DNA from: Kitagawia praeruptora
Taxonomy: Eukaryota; Streptophyta; Magnoliopsida; Apiales; Apiaceae
DNA length: 64,000 nucleotides
Reading direction: 5' to 3'
Assembly (NCBI GenBank): GCA_037693485.1
Contig: CM075351.1
Coordinates: 73,186,001 to 73,250,000 of the forward strand
Of this stretch, positions 24,998 to 35,190 are shown one piece after another. Below the pieces are notes generated by a model that did not search any database, was not told the DNA's origin, and was given only the letters and a program-made list of their open reading frames with translations. The stretch's first letter is position 1. Each line of letters begins with the position of its first letter. Made by a program: the position numbers and the translations under genes.

Positions 24998-27900
24998 TTA
25001 AGGATGATAATAGTTTGCCTGGTCCTCTCTTCGCGAGACTTCATCGTCATCACGGCGGCACACTTTCTGCCACTTCTCCTCGTTTGGCCTATTCGTGTAA
25101 CAACTATGTCCTATTCCAATGCCTTCATCTGTTGAACCAAAATCTGTCAATTTGTAGAACAACACACATTCGCGGGCTTCGCTTGAATATAATGGAGGAG
25201 GGTAAATGTAAGTTGTTGAAGCCTTTGGTTCCTCAAAGAGAACTTCCTCCATTGGCTCTAATGCGCTACCTCCATCTTTATACTCTGAGACAAGTAGAAG
25301 ATCTGCATCTTTCCCATGTTCATCAGCCTCTTGGTACGCACATACCAATTCTTGAAATTTGTGCAGCTCATCAGTGTCTGTCCCATATAGTGCCCTTTCC
25401 AACTCATCCACCATCCTAACATGATCAAATTCCTCACATGGCTTGCGAATGCTCACCTCCTCTTGGAATTTGTCTTCCTCAAGAAAAGACTCAATTGTAC
25501 TATCCTCAAGATTTGACCATGAAACAACCTCATCAATCAGCACCTTAGAATCCCAGAGATCAGTCAAGCCGAGCGATTCACACTCTTCCTCCTCATCACT
25601 ATCCACCACAGGATCTGACAAAACAGAATTTTCTTCTTTTTCTATAGGATCCTGATCATGAATTCCTTCTTCATCCTCAATTGCTGAATTCTGATCGTTC
25701 GTGACTTTTCTAGATCTGAGTGTTATGGCATTAACCTGCTCCATGCCATCTTGTTTTCCTGGATTCACCTCTGTGTTACTTCCCTACGGTCCGTTGAGAA
25801 AGGCACTTGCAATTTGCCCAATCTGATTCTCCAATGTAGATTGGCCAGCATTCCCATGAAACTGTTGCTGCTGAAAACCTTGACTGTTGCTCCAGCCGAA
25901 ATTGGGATGATAGGTGGCTGGAGCTGGTTGTTGGAAATTGCTCACAAACTGCACCGATTCAATAGATATGGCACATTGAGTCGTCTCATGTGCGCCCTCA
26001 CATAGCTCACAAACACTAGCAACTTGAGGCACCCCATGCTTTGACATAAAATCCAATTTCTTATTAAGTGCCTCTAGCTGAGCTGCTAGAGTTGTGACTG
26101 TATTAACTTCCAGAATTCCTACTAATTTGCCTTGTGATAATCTCTGAGTTGGATTCTGGTATTCATTCGCAGCCATCATTCAATTAGCCCATAAGCTTCC
26201 GCATAGCTCTTAGCCCATAAAGCTCCACCTGATGCTGCATCTAGCATGGGTCTTGACTGTGCACCCAAGCCATTATAAAAGCAGTTAATCACCATCCACT
26301 CAGGTATCCCATGATGTGGACACTTCCTTAGCATCTCCTTATATCGCTCCCAAGCCTCGCACAAAGATTCTTCAGACTGTTGTGAAAACTGAGTAATAGC
26401 GTTCCTGATTGCTACAGTTTTCGCCATAGGGAAAAATTTAGTAAGAAACTTCTGAGCAAGATCCTCCCATGTCAAAATAGAACCTGCTGGTAGAGAGTAC
26501 AACCAGCCCTTAGCTTTATCCCTCAAAGAGAATGGGAAAAGTCTCAATTTGATAGCATCTTCCGACACCCCGTTGATCTTGAAAGTATCGCAGATCTCAA
26601 TGAAATTCCGGATGTGCATGTTAGGATCTTCAATCGGAGCACCCCCAAACTGAACCGAATTCTGCACCATCTGAATTATGCTAGGCTTGATTTCGAAAGT
26701 TGTTATGCAAAATTTACGCAAGCGCACGTTGTCACAAGTAATATATGATTAAATCAAGTTCGTTCCCACAGAGATCTAGAATGGTGCTCAATTCAGCAAA
26801 TATGCCTATGCAACAGTGTATGGTTTTAATTCACTGCTAAGAAAAGTAACAAATTTGGGATGATTATCTAAATTATACTAAGATGCAAATTATAAAACTA
26901 AGAATTGAACAATTAACGAGAATAAAAATCGAATTACTTATATAAGAATAAACATGGAATCCTAGTTTCATCATCTACTTCACTTAGAGCTGCAGCCTTT
27001 AATTAAAACATGCGATGGTTATGATATCTGATCGAATAACACGAAACAAGTAAAAGTTACCTCTCGGTATACTAGTACCAATCTACGCATACATCCACAA
27101 AAGAGATAGAAGATGAATAGTCACCTATTATGTTTAGACCTTATATCTCTATAGAATTTGAAAACATAAAGGTTGAAGCACAAGTTATCCATTTAGATCA
27201 CATAGGGTAGCATAATATCTCTATTCATGCCACAAATCATGATGTTCAAACATCAACCTATCCTATGCTAGCATGGCAAGTTCTAAATCTCAAGATCCAC
27301 TCTCGTTTAGCAAGAGATTAACAAATTAGATGTTCGCGACGCACCTAAATTCAATAAGCACAACCATACAAGGATATCAAGTATTCACCACAAATAAATC
27401 TTTAAGGCATACAAACTACTAAGCTACATAGATAAATCCACTAGGATCCCATGACAACGATTAGCCCATAATTGAACCGTTCATCGTCATGGGATTTGAT
27501 GAAAACATGATATAAAACAAGATATGGAAGGAAGACGTAATAATATTATAAAAATAAAGAGTTGAGAAAACAAATCTATAATCCAATGTATACAAAAGAT
27601 GAAGTAGATCTAGATCCGTGCTTGTCACGAGCGTTGAATCCTTCTCTCCTTTTCCCTCTTGCAGATCTGAGCTGGTTACAATAATAATGCGATGATATTC
27701 TGTATGTCCCTATTACAATGGTATGATGTGTTTAAATAGGCTCTAAAAGTCTTGCCCAGCAAGAAAATACCCAAAATAGAGTTAAAACAGAATTTCTGCA
27801 AAAGACGTTTCCTAAACTGATTCTGTTTTTAAGGAAAATTCGTGGCTGACTTTTCTTCAGTTTTTCTGGAACGTTCCAAACGTAATTGGACCTCTGGACC

Positions 27901-28299
27901 ACCTTAGAATGATAAGAATCTCGGTATCTTCGCGTGGACTGCTTACGGGCTGAAAACAGACTTATAGAACTCAAGATATGGCCCAAACAGTGTAGACTGC
28001 GCAACCCTTCTTAAAAATCCGAATTTTAATCAATAAATTCCCAAAAAATTATAGAAGCATCCACCTTAGTCAACATTCTCGTAAATCTGCACAACTAAGC
28101 AAAACACATCAAAACTACAAGAAACTTGAGTCCAAGACAATCAATTTAAGCCGATTTAGAATGCTCCAAGTGGATATAAAATCCACTTATCAAAAGTATT
28201 AGCTGCAATAGCTGGCTTGACAATGCTAAATTGGATATCATTGATCTTTGGTTGAGAATAATACATCAATGCTTTCGTTGCTGCTGCTGGTTCTCCCAT
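24998..28299 (-). pseudogene. Gypsy gag, split by a solo LTR
   Basis: The start ATG is at 28299 (MGEPAAATKALMYYSQP). The frame runs to 28193, is cut by the solo LTR, and resumes in phase at 26695 (TFEIKPSIIQMVQNSVQFGG). The retrotransposon gag core is clear: PNMHIRNFIEICDTFKI, LRLFPFSLRDKAKGWLYSLP, LAQKFLTKFFP, ESLCEAWERYKEMLRKCPHHG. A zinc-knuckle-like CELCEGAHETTQC follows after a small frame shift at about 26176. Beyond an in-frame TAG at 25784 comes NAITLRSRK, which resembles the NAITLRSGK motif after gag in plant Gypsy elements, then a very acidic region (VVDSDEEEECESL). Coding stops where protease would be expected. Confidence 0.85.
26701..28192 (-). mobile_element. Solo LTR of a related Gypsy family inside gag
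   Basis: TGTTATGCAAAATTTACGC…CCACTTATCA, about 1,492 bp, flanked by 5-bp duplications AAAGT (26696–26700 and 28193–28197). It is clearly homologous along its length to the 1,396-bp LTRs of its host (TTCGTTCCCACAGAGATCT, ATCCACAAAAGAGATAGAAG, AGAAGCATCCACCTTA) but diverged. There is no internal region, so it arose by LTR–LTR recombination after insertion. Confidence 0.93.
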
Positions 28300-28409
28300 T
28301 GCTACCTGCAACACATAAAACTAAACAACTATATAAGAAACAATCCGAGTCAGTGAACTCTAACGACCACTATTGACAAGCACATAAACCAAAAATAAAA
28401 CACCGATGA

Positions 28410-28427
28410 TCCCCGGCAGCGGCGCCA
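28410..28427 (-). promoter_or_regulatory. Gypsy primer binding site
   Basis: The minus strand reads TGGCGCCGCTGCCGGGGA, a few bases inside the 5' LTR (28434). This is the type of PBS common in Athila/Tat elements, usually ascribed to tRNA-Asp. Confidence 0.8.
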
Positions 28428-28433
28428 AAAACT

Positions 28434-29829
28434 TGTTTGCACTAAATCACGCAAGCGTACGTGGTCACAAGTAATACAGATAGAAGTCAAGTTCGTTCCC
28501 ACAGAGATCTGGTTATGGTTTTAATTCAGTTTTGTACCTATGCAACAATGTATGGTTATTATGCACTGCTAAGACAATTAACAATAATGGGTTTTGATTA
28601 ACTAAGATTAACTAAAAAAACAAATTAACAATTATGAATTAACTAACTAACTAACAAGAAATCAATTCAAATTACTTCTGCAAGATAAACCATGGAATCC
28701 TAACTTCATTAAATACTTCGCTTAGATCTGACACCTTTAATCACTATATGCAATAGATATGATATCTGATCGGATAACACGAAACAAGTACACGCTACCT
28801 CTCAGTATACGTATACCAAACTAAACATACATCCACAAAAGAGATAGAAGATGAATAGACACCAATTATGCTTAGACCCTATATGTCTATAGAATTTGAA
28901 AACATAAAGGTTGAAGAGCAAGTTATCCATAATGATCACATAGGGCAATATAAGTATTCTCATCTCATACTACGAATCATGTTGATAAACAATCATGAAC
29001 CTATGCTAGCATGACAAGTTCTAAATCTCAAGATCCACTTTCACTTCACAAGAGATTAACAAATTAGATGTTAGCTACTCATCTAAATTCATAAAGCACA
29101 ACCATACGAGGATATCAGATATACATCACACACAGATCTTTAAAGCATCAAGATACTAAAGCTCCATAAATAACTCCGTTAGAATCCCATGACAACGATT
29201 AGTTCATAATCGAACCTCTCGTCATCATGGGATCTGATGAAACCATGATAAAAACAAAGTATGAAAAAAATACAATTAACCCTAAGTAATTGATATGTAA
29301 TTGTTCTACTCCTAATGATGATACAAATTACAAGGGTTGGATGTATTTATATAGGCTCTAGATTTCTTGCCCAGCAAGAATTTACCTTCTAATACAATTA
29401 GAATTTAATTAAGGTGCTAAAAACTGTCCAAAATACAATTAGAACTTAAAAAGGGCAAAACAGTAATTTCACTACTTCCAACATTCTGTTTGTCGTGCTT
29501 CCTGCCCCCACCAGGCGCAAATTGCACGTGCAATACCTATTCCATGTTGTAGAAAATCTCTCAAGCTTCGCGTGGGCAGTAAGATCGCTGATAACGGACT
29601 TACAGAACTCCAGATATGGCCAAAACAGTGTAAGATGCGCAGCCTTCCCAGAAAATCCGAATTTTAATCAATTAAATCTCCAAAAACGATAGAAGCATCC
29701 ACCTTAATCAACATTCTCGTAAATCTGCACAACTAAGCAAAACACATCAAAACTACAAGAAACTTGAGTCCAAGACAATCAATTTAAGCCGAGTTAGAAT
29801 GCTCCAAGCGGATATAAATCCACTTATCA
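28434..29829 (-). repeat. 5' LTR of the nested Gypsy
   Basis: 1,396 bp, TGTTTGCAC…CTTATCA, followed by target duplication GACAT. Partner of 20877–22272. Confidence 0.95.
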
Positions 29830-30496
29830 GACATAAGTGAGAGAATATTAATTGGAAAAATCTAAGAAAGCAAACATAACCACATTTATCTGCTTTTCTT
29901 TCACTTAATGCCTTTAGAATAAAAGACCCATAATCAAATGAGAGATCATGAATTAGAGAATACCCAATTTTGGCTGAACCTGTGGGTAGAGCATCAAAGT
30001 TTGACACTTTATTCAGGAAACATCTGCTGATAGTATCAAAGAAGAAATTCCATTCCTTCTTAAGCTTTGTTCTGTAGAGCTCTCCAAACTTCTTTGGCTC
30101 TCCATTGTATCCCAAACTAACAACATATTCAAGGAGTTTTGAATCAGGAACTTTGAATACCAGCTTACCAATAATTGATGGTAAGTGTAGAGCTTCAGCG
30201 ACGATCTCAAGAGTCACATAATACGTAGTATTATTATACTCAAAACTCATTTGAGGCTTTCCTGATGGAAGTCCTGTCCCAAAAACACTTGTGTTCCAAA
30301 CCTGCATAACAGACTGAAAAGATATCTTGGCAGGTTGGGTAAGAGCATAATGGATTGGGCTTGAGGCCAAAAAGTCCTGTATGATGTGGAAATCATTGGG
30401 CAGTTCCTGATGATCTAGAACTGTTGTGAAGTTATTTGTGTTAAAAGTAACTCCATTGATTACGACCTTGCTGTTTATGAATGATGATTTCTCCAT
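29830..30496 (-). pseudogene. Copia ORF3, N-terminal part
   Basis: It starts at ATG 30496 (MEKSSFINSKVVINGVTF). The first ~220 residues include IQDFLASSPIHYALTQPAKI, VMQVWNTSVFG, LEIVAEALHLPS, KKEWNFFFDTISRCF and IGYSLIHDLSFDYGSFIL. This pattern resembles the domain found in an extra ORF downstream of pol in large plant Copia elements; the recognition is from memory of the family pattern. The frame continues at 20871 beyond the nested Gypsy. The distance from the pol stop is about 1.25 kb, so expression would need its own RNA or another mechanism. Confidence 0.75.
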
Positions 30497-30499
30497 TGA

Positions 30500-31007
30500 A
30501 TTTGCAAATAAGAGAATTTTGCTAATTTCGAAATTAAGGTTTGAGAGTGTGAAGAGGTAGAGAGATGATGTTTTACTGATAGTTTTGAGAATAAAGAATC
30601 AATTAGAAAACTAAATTGATATTTGGACAATACTAGTGATTTCTCAAAAACAGGTGTCAGTAATCTATTCGTGCATATTTGAGTAATGGACCAAATTACG
30701 TGAGAGAGTGGTTATAACTGCACGCGTCACGACTTACCATGTGTATCTATATGTATTGAGTGAAACACACGCGCTCGTATTATTCTGATAGTGAAAAAGA
30801 AAATAAAGTATGAAATATTTAATTTTAAAAAAAAAACAAATATCACTATCACAATATACCTGGTACTCTAAAATCAGAAGTCGAATCGTTTCTTGTCCTT
30901 GTTACTCGCCCATCTCTATTTAACATCTTCAGTTTTGTTCATTATATCTTTAACCCTTCATTCTCTCCTGAAAACTTAAGAGAAACCTTTCACAGCAAAT
31001 TTCAATA
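30500..31007. other. Spacer between Copia ORF3 and the antisense ORF
   Basis: About 500 bp without an ORF on either strand. On the plus strand the last 130 bp are pyrimidine-rich and leader-like before the ATG at 31008. Promoter function is only a possibility. Confidence 0.4.
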
Positions 31008-31265
31008 ATGTCAAACCTTACTATCAAAGAAAAGAATCTCCATCTCATAGAGAATAGAGACATCTTCAGATATACTCATGAAGAGTTTGAATCGTTTGAC
31101 CAGGAAAGGTAGCTCGAGACTCTGTGGCTTCAGATGGATGCTTGTCTCGAAGAGATTGAGAAGGAAAAACCTGCAGGAGTAATCGATATCGATGCTGCTC
31201 TCCAAGCAACATTTGATTGGCTTACCTCTCAAGCATCTTCATCCAACACTCCCAACCATTGTTAA
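31008..31265 (+). pseudogene. Antisense small ORF in the Copia (86 codons incl. stop, one TAG)
   Basis: On the strand opposite to gag-pol, ATG at 31008 opens MSNLTIKEKNLHLIENRDIF, then YTHEEFESFDQER, then a TAG (31110–31112), then LETLWLQMDACLEEIEKEK and AGVIDIDAALQATFDWLTSQ, ending TAA at 31263–31265. The composition is protein-like (acidic, helical, low Leu/Ser bias), and the single stop is one C→T change from CAG. It lies between pol and ORF3. Function unknown; a shadow frame is unlikely because nothing is encoded opposite. Confidence 0.5.
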
Positions 31266-31748
31266 TGAATATGTCAGCAAAAATAACCTTATCCTCTTCA
31301 ACTTCCACCCAAACAAAGTGGCAAAGATGGGATCTGGGATGGCTGCTAACAATGGAGTAGTTTGGACTGCACTTTTTCTTTTCATGTTGAATAGATTAGT
31401 AGATAGAGAGAACAAAAATATGTAATGTTTTCCATGTAATCTCTTTCTTATTATCAATGAAAATTTCAGTTTCTCTATTCTATTCAATGTTTTCCTGATT
31501 TATCATGTTATGAACTGAAGTGAAAACTGAGAAACAGACATGAGGGTTAATTAAAGTAATCACATTATCAGGAGTTCAATAACATTAATCATAGTTTGAA
31601 TCAGGAAATTGAAACAAAAAGAAGATAGTTAGATTCTGAGCATAATACTGATAATCGAACCGTCGCATCAGGATTCGATGTTGACCACTGTCAGGATTGA
31701 TTTTCCATCAGTATTTGCAAGTCGTCAGTATCTGAAGACTTCTTCTTC
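31266..31748. other. Copia sequence between the antisense ORF and the pol stop
   Basis: No convincing ORF on either strand. On the plus strand AATGAAA-like motifs after 31450 could serve the antisense ORF as 3' processing signals; this is weak. Confidence 0.3.
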
Positions 31749-34700
31749 TCAAAAACTCCCATAGTTCACCATTCCAAGTTCATTCACCAACTTTGTAAAA
31801 GTAGCCTCAGGTAGTGGCTTGGTGAATATATCAGCTAACTGTTGATCAGTAGGAACAAAATAAAGTTCAATTGTCCCTTCCAGTACTTGTTCTCTTATGA
31901 AGTGATACCTGATACTGATGTGCTTAGTAAGAGAATGTTGAACTGGATTTCCTGTCATGGCAATAGCACTTTGGTTATCACAATAAATAGGTATTTTTGA
32001 AAATGACAAACCATAGTCCATTAGCTGATTTCTCATCCACATGATCTGAGCACAACAGCTTCCAGCAGCAATGTACTCAGCTTCTGCAGTTGATGTGGAG
32101 ATAGACTTTTGCTTTTTACTAAACCAAGAAACTAGTCTTCCTCCTAGAAACTGACAACTGCCTGAAGTGCTTTTCCTGTCTATTTTGCATCCTGCAAAAT
32201 CAGCATCTGAGTAACCACATAAACTAAAGTCTGATTCTCTAGCATACCAAAGGCCGAGGGAAGGAGTGCCCTTAAGGTATCTGAATATCCTTTTCACTGC
32301 AATGAGATGTGGTTCCTTGGGATTTGCCTGAAATCTTGCACATAAACAGGTTGCATACATGATATCTGGTCTACTAGCAGTCATATATAAGAGTGAGCCA
32401 ATCATCCCTCTATAGTTGGTTACATCTACTTCTGTACCTTGATCAGGATCAAGCTTTGTAGCTGTAGCTATAGGAGTTGAAGCTGTAGAGCTTTCTTGCA
32501 TGTTAAACTTTTTCAACAAATTCTTTGTGTACTTTGACTGATTGATAAAAATCCCATCATCAGTCTGTTTAACTTGTAGACCTAAGAAATAGCTCATTTC
32601 TCCCATCATGCTCATTTGATATCTTGACTGCATTAGCTTTGAAAACTTCTCACCCAGCTTAGAGTTAGTTGACCCAAAAATGATATCATCAACATATATT
32701 TAAACTAACAGCAAATCCTTACCATGATTCAAGTAAAACAAGGTTTTATCAATTGTACCTCTATTGAATCCACTCTCCAGTAAGAATTGAGCCAGAGTTT
32801 CATACCAGGCTCTTGGAGCTTGCTTTAGTCCATAAAGTGCTTTACCAGTCTATAAACATGATTTGGATATTTGGGATCAATGAAGCCAGGAGGTTGCTCA
32901 ACATATACCTCATCTTCCAATTCTCCATTTAGGAATGCACTTTTCACATCCATCTGGAATACTTTGAACTTCTTGTGGGCTGCATATGCCATAAAAATTC
33001 TGATGGCCTCTAGTCTTGCAACAGGAGCAAAAGTCTCATCATAGTCTATTCCTTCCTATTGAGAATACCCCTTTGCAACTAGCCTTGCTTTATTCCTTAC
33101 AATAGTGCCATCTGAATCTGTCTTGTTTCTGAATACCCACTTTGTACCCACAATAGACCTGCCCTTTGGCCTTGGTACTAGTTTCCAGACTTCATTTCTT
33201 TCAAACTCATTCAGTTCTTCTTGCATAGCTGTAACCCAATCAGCATCCTTGAGTGCATCTTCAACTTTCTTAGGCTCCTCCTTTGACAGAAAGTTATTAT
33301 ACAAACATTCATTTTGAGTTGCACTTCTTGTCTTAACACCTGCTTCAGGATTCCCAATAATTAAATCAGGAGTATGGCTTTTAGTTCATTTCCTTGCTGA
33401 TGGTAAGTCATTCCTTGAACTAGATGCTCCCCCTAGATTGGTGTTATCTTCAAACGAACTAGAATTGTTAGAAACTCCCCCTGAGATAGTGCTATCTCTT
33501 CCTGATATGCTGTCAGGATTGTCACTTGAATCTGTTTCCGATGAGTCTTCTCTTGATGTTTGAGTTGTATCAGTACTGGTGATGTCTTGCTCTTGCTCCC
33601 CCTCAATATTTGCATTATTTGAGTCATCATCAGTATCTGGTGTTTGATTAGGAATTAATTGATCGTCAGGATCTGATGGAGTATCAGTATCTGACATGAC
33701 TTCATCAAAATTCTTGGTAGCTTCATTTGCAAAGATCAATCTGTCATGAGAGTCTTCTGTTATACCTGTTATCTTTTTATCATCAAAAGATACATTAATG
33801 GACTCCATGACTGTCTTTGTTCTTAGATTGTAGACTTTAAAGGCTCTTGTTGTTGGATAGCCAATAAAGATGGCCTCATCAGCTTTAGTCTCAAATTTTC
33901 CTAGCTGTTCAGGATGAGGTCTTAGAACAAAGCACTTGCAGCCAAACACATGTAAATGCTTCAGACTTGGCTTTTTCTCCTTAATCATCTGATAAGGAGT
34001 CACACCATGTCTGTTGATTAAGGTGATGTTCTGAGTGTAGCATGCTGTGTTGACTACTTCTGCCCAGAAATATGTAGGTAATTTAGCTTCTTCCAACATA
34101 GTTCTGCCAGCTTCAATGAGAGTCCTATTCTTTCTTTCAACTACTCCATTTTGCTGGGGTGTGCCAGGAGCAGAGAATTGTTGAACTATTCCTTTGTATT
34201 TGCAGAACTCTTCCATCACTGAATTCTTGAATTCAGTCCCATTATCACTTCTTAGAATCTTGACTTTGTATTTTGTGCCAGTTTCTATGAGCCTCACATG
34301 GTCCAGCAGTATTGCAGCAGTTTCATCTTTTCTGTGCAGAAAATATACTCAGGTAAATCTAGTATATTCATCAACAATGACTAGAGTATACCTTTTCTTA
34401 CTGATGGACATAATATTCACTGGTCCAAACAAGTCAAGGTGAAGCATGTGATATGGTTCATCAATTGAGGATTCAGATTTACTCTTGAATGATGTCCTTC
34501 TCTGTTTAGCCTTCTGACAAGCATCACAGAGTCCATCAGGAGTATACAATGCCTTTGGTAATCCTCTTACCAAATCTTTCTTAACCAACTCATTTATATT
34601 GTTGAAGTTGAGATGAGAAAGCTTCTTGTGCCACTTCCAACTTTCATCTACAGAGGCTTTGCTGATGAGGCATATAGCTGGACCATCAGTATTGGTGTAG

Positions 34701-35053
34701 ATGTTGGCTTCATAAATGTTGCCATTTCTTAGGCCTGTTAAGACAACTCTTCCCAAAGCTTTTCTGATAACTTCAAAGTGAGTGTCATTGAAGTTGACAT
34801 GATAACCTCTGTCTGTGATTTGACTAACACTTAGCAGATTGTGTTTGAGTCCTTTCACCAGAGCTACTTTTTCAATGATGACATTTCCAATTATAATATT
34901 GCCATATCCCAAAGTTTGTCCAATGTTGCCATCTCCATAAGACACAGTTGGGCCAACCTTCTCCTCAAATTCTGATAGCAAGGTTTTGTCTCCTGTCATG
35001 TGCACAGAGCATCCACTATCCATGACTAACACATTTTTCTTTTTACCCTGCAA
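31749..35053 (-). pseudogene. Copia pol (protease–integrase–RT–RNase H), inactivated
   Basis: Order on the minus strand is Copia-type. Protease active site VLVMDSGCSVHMTGD; pre-integrase WHKKLSHLNFNNI and CDACQKAKQ; integrase HLDLFGP, IVDEYTRFT, LRSDNGTEFKN and TPQQNGVVERKNRTL; RT entry WKLVPRPKGRSIVGTKWVF and KARLVAKGYSQ; the YVDDIIFGST catalytic motif near 32680; RNase H YSDADFAGC, STAEAEYIAA and IYCDNQSA. Lesions: TGA at 34349 and 33386 where Trp is expected, TAG at 33056 where Gln is expected, TAA at 32700–32702 before IYVDD, and a one-base loss near 32845 in LVKALYGLKQAP. The join to gag near 35053–35190 is not in one frame; a TTGCAG/GG stretch there could be an intron acceptor. Confidence 0.92.
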
Positions 35054-35190
35054 TCAGAATTACAAAGAACTCAGTTAGAATTTTTAAGAACCAACACTTG
35101 TTGGGTTCTCTTTTCATGCAACTTAACATTTTTAGCAGCAGAAGTCTTTTTCTTATCAGATGCATGCATAGAATTCAAGTTCTTTGTTTT

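Larger units (their letters stand above)
20877..29829 (-). mobile_element. Non-autonomous Gypsy (Athila-like) LTR retrotransposon nested in Copia ORF3
   Basis: 1,396-bp LTRs TGTTTGCAC…CTTATCA at 20877–22272 and 28434–29829, with 5-bp target duplications GACAT (20872–20876, 29830–29834). The primer binding site TGGCGCCGCTGCCGGGGA (minus strand) next to the right LTR, and the polypurine stretch AAGTTTGGGGGTGTG next to the left LTR, are of the kind common in plant Athila/Tat elements, so it is also in minus orientation. Only gag-like coding is present; no protease, RT or integrase motifs were found. It must have been mobilised by an autonomous relative. Its gag is split by a solo LTR. Confidence 0.93.
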
